DNA of 64,000 nucleotides from Arenicola marina (lineage: Eukaryota > Annelida > Polychaeta > Arenicolidae). Position numbers and translations under genes: made by a program. The notes beneath the pieces were generated by a model. It was not told the origin of the DNA. It ran no database searches and was given only the letters and a program-made list of their open reading frames with translations. Location of the stretch: NCBI GenBank assembly GCA_964019135.1, contig OZ025258.1, forward strand, positions 30,808,186 through 30,872,185, in the 5' to 3' direction. Of this stretch, positions 46,186 through 57,412 are shown piece after piece. Within the stretch, counting starts at the first letter, position 1; each line of letters begins with the position of its first letter.

Positions 46186-47038
46186 ACCAATCACAACTGA
46201 TGGATCCCACGAGGTAACCTATTATAACTGATGGTTTCTACGTGCTAACCAATTACAACTGATGGGCCCCAAGAGCTAACCAATCACAACAGATGGATCC
46301 CATAAGCTAACCAATCGCAACAGAAATCCTATTGGCTAACCAATCAAAACAGAGGAGTCCAATGAGCTAACCAATCACAACAGAGGGATCCCATGAGCTA
46401 ACCAATTACAACTGATGGGTCCCATGGGCTAACCAATCACAACAGAGGGATCCCACGAGCTAACCAATCACAACAGGTGGATCCCATGAGCTAACCAATC
46501 ACAACAGAGGGATCCCATGAGCTAACTAATTACAGTCGACAGGCCCAAAGAGCTAAGCAATTACAACTTACAACTGATGGGCCCCACGAGCTAACCAATC
46601 ACAGCAGAGGGATCCCGTGAGCTAACCTATCACAACAGAGGGATCCCACGAGCTAACCAATTACAACTGATGGGTCCCATGAGCTGTCCAATCAAAACAG
46701 AGGGATCCCATGAGTTAACCAATCACAACAGGTGGATCCCATGAGCTAACCAATCACAACAGAGGGATCCCATGAGCTAACTAATTACAGTCGACAGGCC
46801 CAAAGAGCTAACCAATTACAACTTACAACTGATGGGCCCCACGAGCTAACCAATCACAGCAAAGGGATCCCATGAGCTAACCTATCACAACAGAGGGATT
46901 CCATGCGCTAACCAATTACAACTCATGGGTCCCATGAGCTAACCAATCACAATCGATGGGCCCCAAGAGCTAACCAATTACAACAGAGGGGCCCATGTGC
47001 TAGCCAATCATAAACGAGGTGTCCTACGAGCCATACAA
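46186..47038 (+). repeat. 31-bp CCAAT minisatellite, array 3
   Basis: About 27 units, beginning with the same leader units as arrays 1 and 2 and fading out near 47038. No fourth unique block follows. Confidence 0.93.
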
Positions 47039-48983
47039 ACACATCCACAGGTTATGTGTAACCCCTCTTAAACCGACACTCAACACATCAACTGAAACTT
47101 TCAATCCCATAAATGGCAATAACCATATTTGGCTTGGTCTTTCATTAACGTGCCGCCTTTCATGCAGGATGGCAAGACTCATTGTAATTCTGCGCTTTGA
47201 GTACCAACGCGTTTTTTTTTCAAAGAGTACAGGATTAGGACTTCATAGAGACCTGGCTCAGCCCTGATCGGTCCCCTGGAGTCCAGTGCTTTGAAGATCC
47301 ACACGACCAAGTCCACAGACACCAAGGCAAAACCAGAGGTGGCGGAGAGCGATCCCAGTCTTAGAAAATACGCGTGGAATCAAACATGATCACACGCTCT
47401 GTCCAACTTTCACTATTCTACTTATATGGAACTCAGTTGATATAACTGTTTTTTTCTTTCTGTAGAGTCACTTTCTTCTGCTGTTCGTGCAGCAGTTTTT
47501 ACATCAGAAACGTTTTGTAATGTTCAGGTGGAACTCATATATGGAGGTCTTTATTGCATAAAGACGATAATGTACACGAACTAAAAACGAAATGCTTTTA
47601 GATGCCAGTCAGACTGGTATTGGTGACACGTGCGGTAAGGCGGCGTTCTTGTATATCACGTCATCGATTCATATTGATATGATTGAATCAACTAGTCGAA
47701 CTAGGGTCCGGTTGGTTGGCGGGGCGGCCCGGTCTCTGGCCCGGTCGCTGGCTGGGTGGCCCGGTCGCTGACTGGGTGGCCCGGTCGGTGGCCCGGTCGG
47801 CGGCCCGGTCGGCGGCCCGGCGGCCCGGTAATGGCGTTCTAAGCCCTGGGTCAGGTTGGGTGCTCGTCCATTTATGACGTCGTCGTCAAGGAGATTCCGA
47901 AGTGCCGCATCCAGATTAGGTCCGGAGTCCCCATAAAGGCTGCCACATTTGTCGAGGCAGGCGATACCTTGAACCAACGCCTTTGTGGCCTATATATACA
48001 TAAACTCTGCTGTCAAACCGGTTGCTACCCGAGGACTTAATTGAAGTGTTTATCCGAAATACGTTGCCAGCGCGTCAACTGGATTTCGCTCCCGATGCCG
48101 CCACCATACAACGGGGTGTTGTTGTATACCCACCAGAATCATCACCTTAATAAATGAAGCATTTAACTCACTAGATGTTAAGGAGATATAAGGAAACAGA
48201 TATAATGAATTAATGACAAAAATTTACTTGTTGATTGAAAAAGGCTCATGTATTGGCAGAAATGTGTGAAACCTAATAAAAGGCAGAAATATTATTTTTT
48301 CCTCATTCTGGCGAAAAGTGTGTTTCAGAACATAAACAAAAGGTTGTTTATTGCATACCATAGTTTAATGCAATACAGGAATAATTATATGTGATATATA
48401 CGGGCTAGACACATCATCTATATTTATTTAGATTCTAACTGTGTCTCGGTGGACACACTGCTGTATGATCAGCTTCAGCATAAGACGAGAGATCCGGATT
48501 CGTTAACGATAAACGACGGCTAACAATGTCAGATATATGAGACTAACTCCACCATGCCTTTGATCCTACCATGTCAATCCTCGTTATAAAACTAACTGCA
48601 GCCCAACGTGTCTCTGTGCGAGCCAGGCGGCTCCAGCCGGTTATTTCCTCTTTCGGGGGAGGCGGCAGGGGGTTACAATGATCAAATGAAGCGGTCGGCC
48701 ATCTTGAATCTAGAGCGTTCCCTGGAGTGGCACTCTTCGTCCGCATATCTCCTCTCCAGAGGGCGCTGCTTCTTGCCTCTAGCGGCATTCTCCAAAGAGC
48801 AACTGGCGACGACCGGTCTTCACTGCGGAAACGGGGGGGGGGGGGGGGGGTGGGGGAGGGTGAGGGACGGGTAGGGGGTAAGAGTGACGGTGACGGTGAA
48901 GGTGAGGGGGTGGGGGGCGTGTAAGGGTGAGGGTTATGGTAGGGGTAGCGGTGGGGGTGGGGCCGTGTTACTGTGAGGGTTAT

Positions 48984-49017
<34 letters not shown>

Positions 49018-50620
49018 AAGGTGAGGGTGAGGGTGAGGTGAGGGTGAGGGTGAGGGTGATTGGTAGGGAGAGGGAGGGGTTGGGAGTCGAAGAACGAATC
49101 CCAGGCATAGGAGGAATTTTAAAAGATGGAACAGGATATTGGCGTCATCGGCTTCGTGTGGAAGTGGACGTATGCAGAGTGGAGCGGCGAACGGGGAGGA
49201 GATGCAGACTAAGAGAGGCGGGTGGGGGGGGGGGGGGCTGGAGATAGAGAGGGAGAGAGATGGGGCGGCAGGGAGGTAAGAGAAAGTAAGATGGGGGTAA
49301 ATTAATGGAGAGGATGTTATTGACATTGAAGGGACAGAAGGTCATTAGATGAAGATGAACGTGCTTTGGTCGGGGTCGTGCCGTTGACGAGGTGGGAGAG
49401 AGGAGGGGGTGGTGGTAGGTAGACTGGGGCAATGGTGGTTGTGAGAGGGGGTGGGGGGTATATGCAGAACCTGATGTCGAGTTGTCGGTTTTCTCCAGCG
49501 CATCGGAAACATACGGTTGCGTCGACTTCAGACGAAAGTCAAGTGGCGCAGTGCCATCGGGATGACATGCGCTGATGTCAGCTGATGCGTTCTCGATCCG
49601 CCTTGATTCGGCACTCTGTGGGGGTGGGGCGCGAGGGTGGGGCGGGCTGGGACTGGGGCCTGATACTGCGAGAGGAGCGAGATGCAGGTGACGGGATGAC
49701 GATAAGTCGGTTGCGGGTTAGCCGGGGTTGGCGCCGGGAGCAGAGTGAGACTAGGGAAGGGCGGGGGCAGAGGGTGGTGGGGGTGGGGGGGGGGGGGGGG
49801 GCAATAGGGCAATAGAGGCTTCGGGAGGCAATAGGGCTTGGGGGAAGCAGGTCGATAATTTCGGAGAATTGAGGACGGACAGCGTGATAAATAGTCAGCT
49901 GAGTTTGAAACGCTGTTGGTTGGTGAATAGACAAGGGGGTGAGTTACGTATGGGACGTATAGTGGGCGATGGCAGGCGCGGGGGGGGGGGGCAGGGGGTG
50001 ATCCATACCTGAACCGTTAGGGGTGATCTAGTCGCAGGGGGGCGGGGTGGGAATAGTGGGCCACAACAAGGACTCGAGAGGGCGTGGGACCGATACCACC
50101 ACACACCCCACCTCCACCACCTACCCTACCCCAACTTCACCCCCACCTACCCCACCTGACCAAGCAGGCACCGGGGAAAAGGGGAAAGAGGGTGGGTGGG
50201 AAGGACGGGGGTGAGTCCAGAAACCACCGAGGCTTGCATTGGCTCTTCGATTGATTCCCTACACTAGCGATTGCATAATTGTACGCCGCCTCGATAGGAT
50301 AGCATTAAAAACAAGAGACGGGGATGGAGCGGCGCGGCGCGGCAGACAGCGGCGCCCTCTGTTGGGAGAGCAGTGGAGCCATTCGAGGGCCGGCTGTCGC
50401 GACAGGAGCACGTGGCGAGGCAGGGAATCCACTGGAAGCACCCATTCGATCCACACGCCGAGGCGATTCTCACACCCCCTGGGCACCAGGAGAACTAGCC
50501 ATTGCCTGACTCATTGGCGTCCTCACACTAGAAGGATTTATGAAATAATTCTTGGATTCGATTAGTGTATTGCATTGATTTCATGGTCGGACTGTTATTC
50601 ACCACAACTGACCCATCAAT
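47039..50620. other. gene-poor stretch with GC-rich simple repeats
   Basis: There is a short (GGCCCGGTCG)-type repeat at 47716-47830, G-runs at 48833 and 49225, a (GTGAGG)n tract at 48975-49062, and purine-rich sequence to about 50200. No supported coding region. Confidence 0.5.
48975..49062 (+). repeat. (GTGAGG)n hexamer tract
   Basis: About 14 hexamers, mostly GTGAGG with GTGAAG variants, in a G-rich, C-poor strand. GGG clusters every 6 bases make G-quadruplex formation plausible. Confidence 0.85.
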
Positions 50621-50621
50621 C

Positions 50622-50690
50622 GCCTGCGAGACTTCCCGAGAAAGACCACCGCCCAACATTTCTCGGCCAAGTGCACCATTTATGTTATCT
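50622..50690 (+). pseudogene. relic fragment of a second SLC46-like copy
   Basis: GCGAGACTTCCCGAGAAAGAC and a following stretch with CAACATTTCTCGGCCAA match 51270-51325 of the SLC46 gene (LRDFPEKERTVQHFSANY) at about three bases in four. Flanks do not match. It is in the same orientation about 650 bp upstream, so it looks like the remains of a tandem or processed duplicate. Confidence 0.6.
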
Positions 50691-50895
50691 CCTTGCTAAT
50701 TTTGAATGTAGACTTAGTGAAATTCACGCAACGTCGGATTGTCCGCTTCTGCAGAGTTGCCTGAACATTGCACGGCCTTTGTAAATATCGCTATTTTAAT
50801 TTGCGAACCGGAATATCCGCACATAACGGATATTATTATATGCCGTCTAGCCTTCCAAAGGCAAGGTCGTCGAAGAAGGCAGCATTGGCGCGAAA

Positions 50896-51062
50896 AGATA
50901 ATACTGCACGAGAAGATAATACCGTGCGAGAAGATAATACTGTGCGAGAAGATAATACTGTGCGAGAAGATCGTGCGAGAAGATAATACTGCGCGACAAT
51001 ATAATACTGTGCGAGAAGATAACAGTGCGTAAGCAGAAACAATTGTGTGACAAGATTATTGC
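50896..51062 (+). repeat. 18-bp minisatellite upstream of the SLC46 gene
   Basis: About 9 units of GCGAGAAGATAATACTGT with increasing divergence toward 51062, ending 50 bases before the SLC46 ATG. Eighteen is a multiple of three, so one frame reads REDNTV repeatedly, but it stops before the gene. May be promoter or 5' UTR. Confidence 0.85.
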
Positions 51063-51112
51063 GCGACAAGACGACATTGTGTGAGCCCTACTACAGAGCG
51101 TTTCGACAACCC

Positions 51113-52735
51113 ATGGCTTGCGATGATTGCTATCTCAGCCACTTGGTGGCCGAGTTTCTCTTCTTCTTCTTCAAGATTGGTGAATCCATGTTGGACCCGT
51201 CCATCCGGATCTACATCTACCAGGGCGTCTGCTTCGAGCAGTTCCCGAACGACACCACGTGTTACCGTCTGCGAGACTTCCCCGAGAAGGAGCGTACCGT
51301 CCAACACTTCTCGGCCAATTACATCATGTACTACAAGATCCTGCTCAACCTGCCCGCCATTCTACTCGGGTTGGTCTGCGGCGCTTGGAGCGACAAGATC
51401 GGACGGAAGTTGCCGGTAATGCTGACGTCATTCGGAACCATCCTGGCCGTGATGTGCTACATGCTGAGTATGGTGGTGGAGCCCTACCGGCCCTACCTGC
51501 CGCTGGTGCTCGTGGGCGCCGCCATCAGGGGCAGCTTCGGTAAGTCGGCCATCATGACCATGGCGCTTCACAGCTACGTCTCCGACATGACCACCGAGGA
51601 GGAACGCACTAAGAAACTTGGGCGCTTGCTGTCGATGAATTTCTTCGGCTACTTCATTGGATCGCTCGCCACTGGAGCGCTGTTGCAAATCTCCAGCTTT
51701 GATGTGATCTTCTGTGCGGCCGTCTTTGTCAACAGCATCTGCGTGCTCGTGTCTGTTCTCTTCATGCGAGAGAGCCTGTCACCACGACCACAAGGGGGCG
51801 CCGCCACCGACGTCACTGGGGAGACACCGGTTGGGGAAGGCGGTGACCGGTCGGCCAGAGTGTCATATCTGGCGGCGGTAGCGCGTAAGTCCCCCTTCAG
51901 CTTGAGCAACGTGCAGGAATCCATGATGGTTCTATTTAAGGAGCGTCCCGCCAGAGGGCGCTGCCACCTCATCCTGTTGCTATTGGTGATAGTGATGTGG
52001 CAGATGTGTAAGTCGGGCGAGACAGATGTGGCGCTATTGGTCGTGGAGCGCGCCCCTCTCAGCTGGGACAAGTCGCTGTACGGGTACCTGCTGGCCACGG
52101 ACTACGCCTGTCTGGGGCTGGCGGTCTTCGTCCTCTTGCCACTCCTCCTCCGCTTCACTCACCTCGACGATATGAGTCTCATCCTCGTCGGCGTCGCCTT
52201 CAAGATCCTGCGTCTGGTGATGCTGGCCTGCAGTAACAGCACGTGGATGGTCTTCCTGTCGGTCGTCGTGGGCTGTCCCAGCGCCATGGTCGTCTCGGGG
52301 GTGAAATCCCTCGTCAGCAAGACCGTCGACGAAAACGAGATGGGCAAGATCTTCTCGCTGCTGTCCTGCGCGGAGACCATCTCCAACCTGCTGGGGTCGG
52401 TCATCTTCACGGCCGTCTATGCGTCCTCCCTGAGTCTATTCACCGGCTTTACCTTCGCCCTGGACGCCGTCGCCTTCGTCCTCGCCTTCTTCGCCCTGCT
52501 TCTCTTGGCCCGAGACATGAAGACGTCCGCCCAATATGGCATCCTCCAGTGGATCACCGGCGGAAGCGGAAGTACAGGAAACTACGGCAGCGCATGCGCA
52601 GCGACAACATCCGCCTCGGCCACTTCGATAAACAACACGTCAGCTAACAGTGAGGGACAGGCAGCTGAGAACAAAATCCAGGCGATCAAGGAAGAAGCTT
52701 CTGATGAAGAATTATTTTCCTATAATCACAACTAA
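51113..52735 (+). CDS. SLC46-family transporter (MFS), single coding exon
   Basis: 540-residue membrane protein of the major facilitator superfamily, SLC46 branch (proton-coupled folate transporter and SLC46A3 relatives), probably proton-coupled and located in the plasma or lysosomal membrane. Evidence: an N-terminal helix LVAEFLFFFFKIG, an extracellular loop 1 with paired cysteines (40, 50) and sequon NDT (46-48), the MFS loop 2-3 motif SDKIGRK (93-99), a long central loop near residues 220-270, about 12 predicted helices and a polar Ser/Thr/Glu-rich C-tail. The start is the first ATG in frame (ACCCATGG context); the frame is open upstream to 51047 without an ATG. No intron is needed. Substrate and orthology within SLC46 are unresolved, since this family is often expanded in marine invertebrates. 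Confidence 0.88.
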   Translation: MACDDCYLSHLVAEFLFFFFKIGESMLDPSIRIYIYQGVCFEQFPNDTTCYRLRDFPEKERTVQHFSANYIMYYKILLNLPAILLGLVCGAWSDKIGRKLPVMLTSFGTILAVMCYMLSMVVEPYRPYLPLVLVGAAIRGSFGKSAIMTMALHSYVSDMTTEEERTKKLGRLLSMNFFGYFIGSLATGALLQISSFDVIFCAAVFVNSICVLVSVLFMRESLSPRPQGGAATDVTGETPVGEGGDRSARVSYLAAVARKSPFSLSNVQESMMVLFKERPARGRCHLILLLLVIVMWQMCKSGETDVALLVVERAPLSWDKSLYGYLLATDYACLGLAVFVLLPLLLRFTHLDDMSLILVGVAFKILRLVMLACSNSTWMVFLSVVVGCPSAMVVSGVKSLVSKTVDENEMGKIFSLLSCAETISNLLGSVIFTAVYASSLSLFTGFTFALDAVAFVLAFFALLLLARDMKTSAQYGILQWITGGSGSTGNYGSACAATTSASATSINNTSANSEGQAAENKIQAIKEEASDEELFSYNHN

Positions 52736-52773
52736 GCCGATAGATTAATCTATATGATATGTACATATAATAT

Positions 52774-52779
52774 AATAAA
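52774..52779 (+). terminator. polyadenylation signal AATAAA of the SLC46 gene
   Basis: AATAAA lies 38 bases after the TAA stop codon in an AT-rich context, a normal position for a short 3' UTR. Confidence 0.6.
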
Positions 52780-55087
52780 GCAATAACGGAAGATATTCCC
52801 GCTTACTTCGATCAATACTTACACCGGCCGATACAACATATTAAAGGCCGTGCTTAAGCACTTTAAATTATTATATGAAAATTGGAAGCAGTTGCAAATT
52901 GACCAAATTAGCATAATTAATTGATACGTGTCCCACCAGTACTTACCACTCCCTGCGAGCTAACCAGAAATCAAATCTGATGATAATTATATGGTTGTCC
53001 CTTGCTAAAATGTTACGTTAATGTCATTTTCGGTGAATGTGGGTCTATGTACGTGTCAGTATATCTCTGCCACGATCGAGGCATGGATCTCTGTGAAAGT
53101 GGCTTTCGGGTAATGCGAGTCTCTATTATCAGGTCGGCAAGCCCTTTGAGCTGTCGGTATCTGCGCATGTATCTCTTTGGGCATGTGGGTTTTTGCGACT
53201 GTATTGGTCTCCAGAAAGTAGGTATATTTTAAATTTGGTCTCTGTTATAAGAATGGGATACTGTGAATGTGGGTCTCTGGGAATGAGGGTCTCTGTGACA
53301 CTTTATTTCTGCAACACGTTGTCTGTAACACGTTGCCTCTGTAGATAGGTCTCCCTGGGAGTGTGGGTTTCCGCAAAAGTGAAGTTATATGCCTGTCTTG
53401 GAATACTATAATCGGTAACGCAAGCTAAGGCTTTTCCCAAATGAATTTAAACGCCATTAAAGCACCCCGAAGCTCCGCAAAGGAGGACGGGTAGGGAGGG
53501 GAGGTGGTACGTATTACGTAACCTTCTTCTCAAAGATATCTGTCCCATACCCGTCCGTGGATCAAGAGCCTAGTCACTGTGTGTAGAATTGCGCGCTCAC
53601 CTGATGTCGTTCTATTAGTTGGTGGCGCCCCTTGGCGGCCTGCGGCAGCACCATACGGTTCGCAGTAAGGGCGCCCATCGATTTAACCGCGGGTCGTAAT
53701 CACGCGGCCGGCTTTGATTGGAGTCAGGCGACATGTCCTCACCCCGCCCCCCCCCCCCCATGCGCCCCCACCCCGCCCGAGACCCTCACCCCATTCCCGC
53801 CTAGCCAACCGGACCGTCCTGTGCCTCCGTTCACCCTCCCTGTCTGACCTCCCAGCCCCGCAATCAATATCTGGGAGCACACCGGGCTCGCAGAAGCTAA
53901 GAACCTTTGCTCCTCCAATCACATCAATCAAACCCACCTCCCGCCCGCCTCCCCACCCTCCCCCCAAACCTTCCCCGGCCACAAGTTGTGGATGTCGACT
54001 TTCAGCGAATATTTTGTCATGCAAAACACGACCAATAAATCTCGAATTTCGTGTCAATGGCTATTTAGAAAAGAAATAAAACAAAAACTTAACTCTTCAA
54101 GACGGAATGCAAACCAATAAATTGAAAGAGCGGATATCGTTCCACACGTGTTCGGGAATTAATCGTGTGTTATGTGAACATGTGCCCTTCTCGCGTGAAA
54201 TATTGCCCATTGCATAGAGGAAACTAAAATAATAATAATCTTGTTGGATTGCCAAAAAGAGGGCCACGGTTAAAGTAATCAGATATCAGTGATAATAAGT
54301 CTTGAATGCAATCTGTATAAAAGACTTGCAAAATGTGATCATAATTTTTGCTACTTTGTATCTTTCCGTTATATTGCTGAACACAGAGGTCGTGCGTCAC
54401 ACAGATTTCTTGTAGTGGATTAATGGGTCAGCCAGTTGCTCTTCATAAATTTTTAGCATTTCTTTATCATTTTCAACAGTGCGTCGTCGATAAGATAGGA
54501 TATGAGACATGGCATCACTTACGCTGAACATTTCTGAAATGTTACCGGACATAACTTAAATTGTTGTTTACTGATCACATCGCAAAAAACAAGACATTTT
54601 TTTAGCAGGGGGGGGGGGTGATGTTATACCCCCACCCTCGCTATAAACATGTAGCGTTGTCACGTGGGATTTCAGATTATTAAACCATTTAGAACCACAT
54701 GCCACCACGGCATACCATCACAGCCTTACCCACTCTGCCAGCAGAGGGAGCTCGTTGCTCACATCACTACAGCGTAAGCTGCAAATCCATCGTCTTTCGC
54801 AGACGGACAGATGCCAACCATCACAGAGTAAGCGGAGCGCCCTCTGCCGGGAGATCGGGCCATGACAAACCTAGGCCATAGCCTACCTATAGCCTACACA
54901 CGATCTGCCATACCCTCCCAGGGTCATAGCCATCGAAGCATTCGAATAGCCTGCCAATTTTTAGTGCATCAAACACTTGTAGACCCGTTTGTGCCTCCCG
55001 TGTGCACGTCCGTAGATCTATTCTACCTAGCCATTGAGCACGTGGAGTCTGACCGAATTGTACTACAGAATGTCAGGTGAGTAAATA
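52780..55087. other. intergenic stretch
   Basis: No supported gene. Weak repetition of GTGGGTCTCTGTGAATG-like phrases at 53035-53290, a C-rich stretch at 53740-53970 and a G-run at 54607. Confidence 0.45.
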
Positions 55088-55953
55088 CCGTAATAGTCCA
55101 GCGGATAAGCGAAAATCGTGCAGTTTGTGGTAAAAGCGCATTAATTTGAAATACATGTCCAAAATCTATTAATAGAATCGAATTTAGCCATAGTGTCAAG
55201 TCAGATTTGACCCATGACGGCTACGGCGGCCATTTTTCAAAATGGTGGACAATGACACCAATAATACGCGATATCTTGGAAACTAAGAAGGATAAAACTG
55301 TTATTTTGATGTCTGGTTTTCGTGTACGCAAATGTCAAAAAATTCTTTATTGAGTATCCAGGAGCAAAGTATCCGCCATTTTCTAAGATGGCGAACAAGG
55401 ACAGCAAAATACTTAATATCTCAAAAACTCCAAACTCAACTTGTGGTTATATAATTTTTTTCGAATTCAGGCATCTATATAAATAATGGTTCTGCGCCTC
55501 TTATTCCTCCATCTTAGAAATGGCGGATCCGTTGCTCCTGGCTACTCAGTGACGTTCTTTTTTTACTCAGCGACCCCGAAACCCTATTCTTAGGCATTAA
55601 CATATAGCGACTCGGCGCCTCTTAGTTTTCAAGATATTGAGTATTTTTGCTGGCCTTGTCCGCCTTCTTGGAAAATGGCTCCTAGATACACAATAATATA
55701 TCTTTTTAATTCATTGACCCCGAGACCTATGCACGAAAATAATTTTATCAGTGTTAATTTGCAAGATATTGGGTATTTTGGTGGTTTTGTTCGCCATTTA
55801 AAAAAATGGCCGCCAAAGCCGCCAGCGGTAAAATCTGTACATAGCAACATTTTACTGCAAGAGTATAGGGGACAACTGTGCCAACGTTCCTGCTTTTACC
55901 GCAAAATGCATAATTCGATCTTATTTCGTCGTTTATCCGCTGGACTATCACGG
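55088..55953. mobile_element. 866-bp foldback DNA element with AATA target duplication
   Basis: The left end CCGTAATAGTCCAGCGGATAA pairs with the inverse of the right end, and further inverted matches continue inward (GGTAAAAGC; TCTAAGATGGCGAACAAGGAC against its inverse near 55655). AATA flanks both ends (55084-55087 and 55954-55957). No transposase. Repeated GGCGGCCATTTT and AAAATGGC modules suggest much of its length can fold on itself. Confidence 0.75.
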
Positions 55954-55957
55954 AATA

Positions 55958-57412
55958 TACTGCAACGATTCCACTTGGTCAACACAATTGTAATGACAGT
56001 GGTGATTACGACTAGGAGGACATCGGCTTCATTTAATATTTTCCGAAATATCATGCTCCCGGCAAACAAGTTCGATATGTCTCGCCGTTCCCAGTCTCTA
56101 TGTTCTCCTATGCTATATGTCGAGAATAACCCGCTGAGTGCCGTCCTTTTTTTTTTCAATTAAACGTATACATGTCCAATTCACATGCATTTGCCCAAAT
56201 TGATTTTACACGTATCCAATTTACTTCCCATAGTAAGATGTATAAAAAATTGGAAATATGTATAAATAATTTGACATACATATAATAGGTTATATATCTA
56301 CCTCATTTAAAGATATGCATGCAACAATTTTACGGTTAATTTCTTGAAGATATACTCTATGAAAGTCTACTTTGGCTTGCCACAGCATATGCACGGCTAC
56401 TGGCGCTCCGCCGATCACGGGGTTTAAAAATTACCCGTTAGCGACCTAGTATGCTACGAGCAGCTCTTGGCCGGTTCCCAGCCTAGCCAAGCCCTCTCAC
56501 GGTCATATGACAGACGGCATGACAGACCTACATGTCATTTCATGTCTAATGACGAAAAAATATTATCATATTACAGTTCTCAAAGCTATAAATCAAAATT
56601 TGCTCGAACCAGAGATCACAAATGTCGTCTCATTCATCACAATGCCAAACAGTCTCCAAGCAGACCTGGCAATAATGGTGGAAATTGGCCCTCTTCCGTC
56701 GGCAACGGTCGCTTGCGCCTCTATTCTTGGATCTTATTTCTTGGAGAACAACCGCTTGACGCTCTCGTTTGTTATAATTAATGCACGACCCCGCCCCCCC
56801 CCGAACCGCCGCCAAGGCACTATAAGAATCATAACGCACTCAAACCACCTTAATGCACATCGACCGTCTTAATTAATGCATTCCAGGTATCACAGCCTTC
56901 CATACATGTAGTTTTTATCATCTCAACCATTTCAACTCCGTCACACCCTTCTCGACTGTATTGTATTCTTCTTTCATATGACATTCTTCGCTTGCATCAT
57001 TTAATTTAATAGCTATAAAATGCGCCCGCTTTCTTTGTCAGTACAACTAGACTTCCTGCTCGCGCCTCTCCGCCACGGCCCACCGCCAACATGGTGAGCG
57101 ATACGCAACCAGCGACAGTGTTGACAGACCCAAACCAGTTGATGCATGGCGCAAGCAGTGGTGCAAGGTGGAACAGGCAAACAGCTTCATTTTATTAGTA
57201 TAGATGTGGGTGATATAGATTGAGAAAGTCAACGAGTGGAAAGAAAAAAGATGTACAGCGCCACTGAGGCGACTAGGGTAAATAGGCCTGTAAGCTGTCT
57301 AAGATTTTAGCCGCGAAATGCAGTTAGACATACATTTCGTCTCGTCGCTGTGCATTACCTTATGAAGTTTGTTTTTGTGCACGTGTGGTATATATGTCAG
57401 TCCGGTGAAGCA
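55958..57412. other. intergenic stretch
   Basis: AT-rich sequence. Short ORFs have no recognisable domain and the longer one overlaps the foldback element. Nothing else supported. Confidence 0.45.

Larger units (their letters stand above)
44039..46190. repeat. composite tandem repeat: three copies of a ~330-bp block with CCAAT arrays between
   Basis: The block starting TTTTGAGACATTGTGCAT occurs at about 44039-44368, 44911-45259 and 45868-46185, spaced about 870 and 955 bp. Each holds (GT)n, a G-run, GGCAAATATCCAATATAT and ends GAAAAACTTTGAAGAACTGA, immediately followed by a 31-bp array. Block 2 has a local 24-base duplication. The minus-strand ORFs of 67 to 91 codons in the blocks are repeats of one another with no protein signature. 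Confidence 0.9.

Noticed and set aside
50739-51032. ORF with REDNTV-type repeats
   Set aside because: Translation of the 18-bp minisatellite; stops before the SLC46 start and has no independent support.
51047-51112. Upstream extension of the SLC46 reading frame to 51047
   Set aside because: No ATG lies in the extension. It overlaps the decaying 18-bp repeat and lacks the hydrophobic or family features that begin after 51113.
55675-56163. 162-codon plus-strand ORF
   Set aside because: Most of it lies in the foldback element, and no protein-like conservation is visible.
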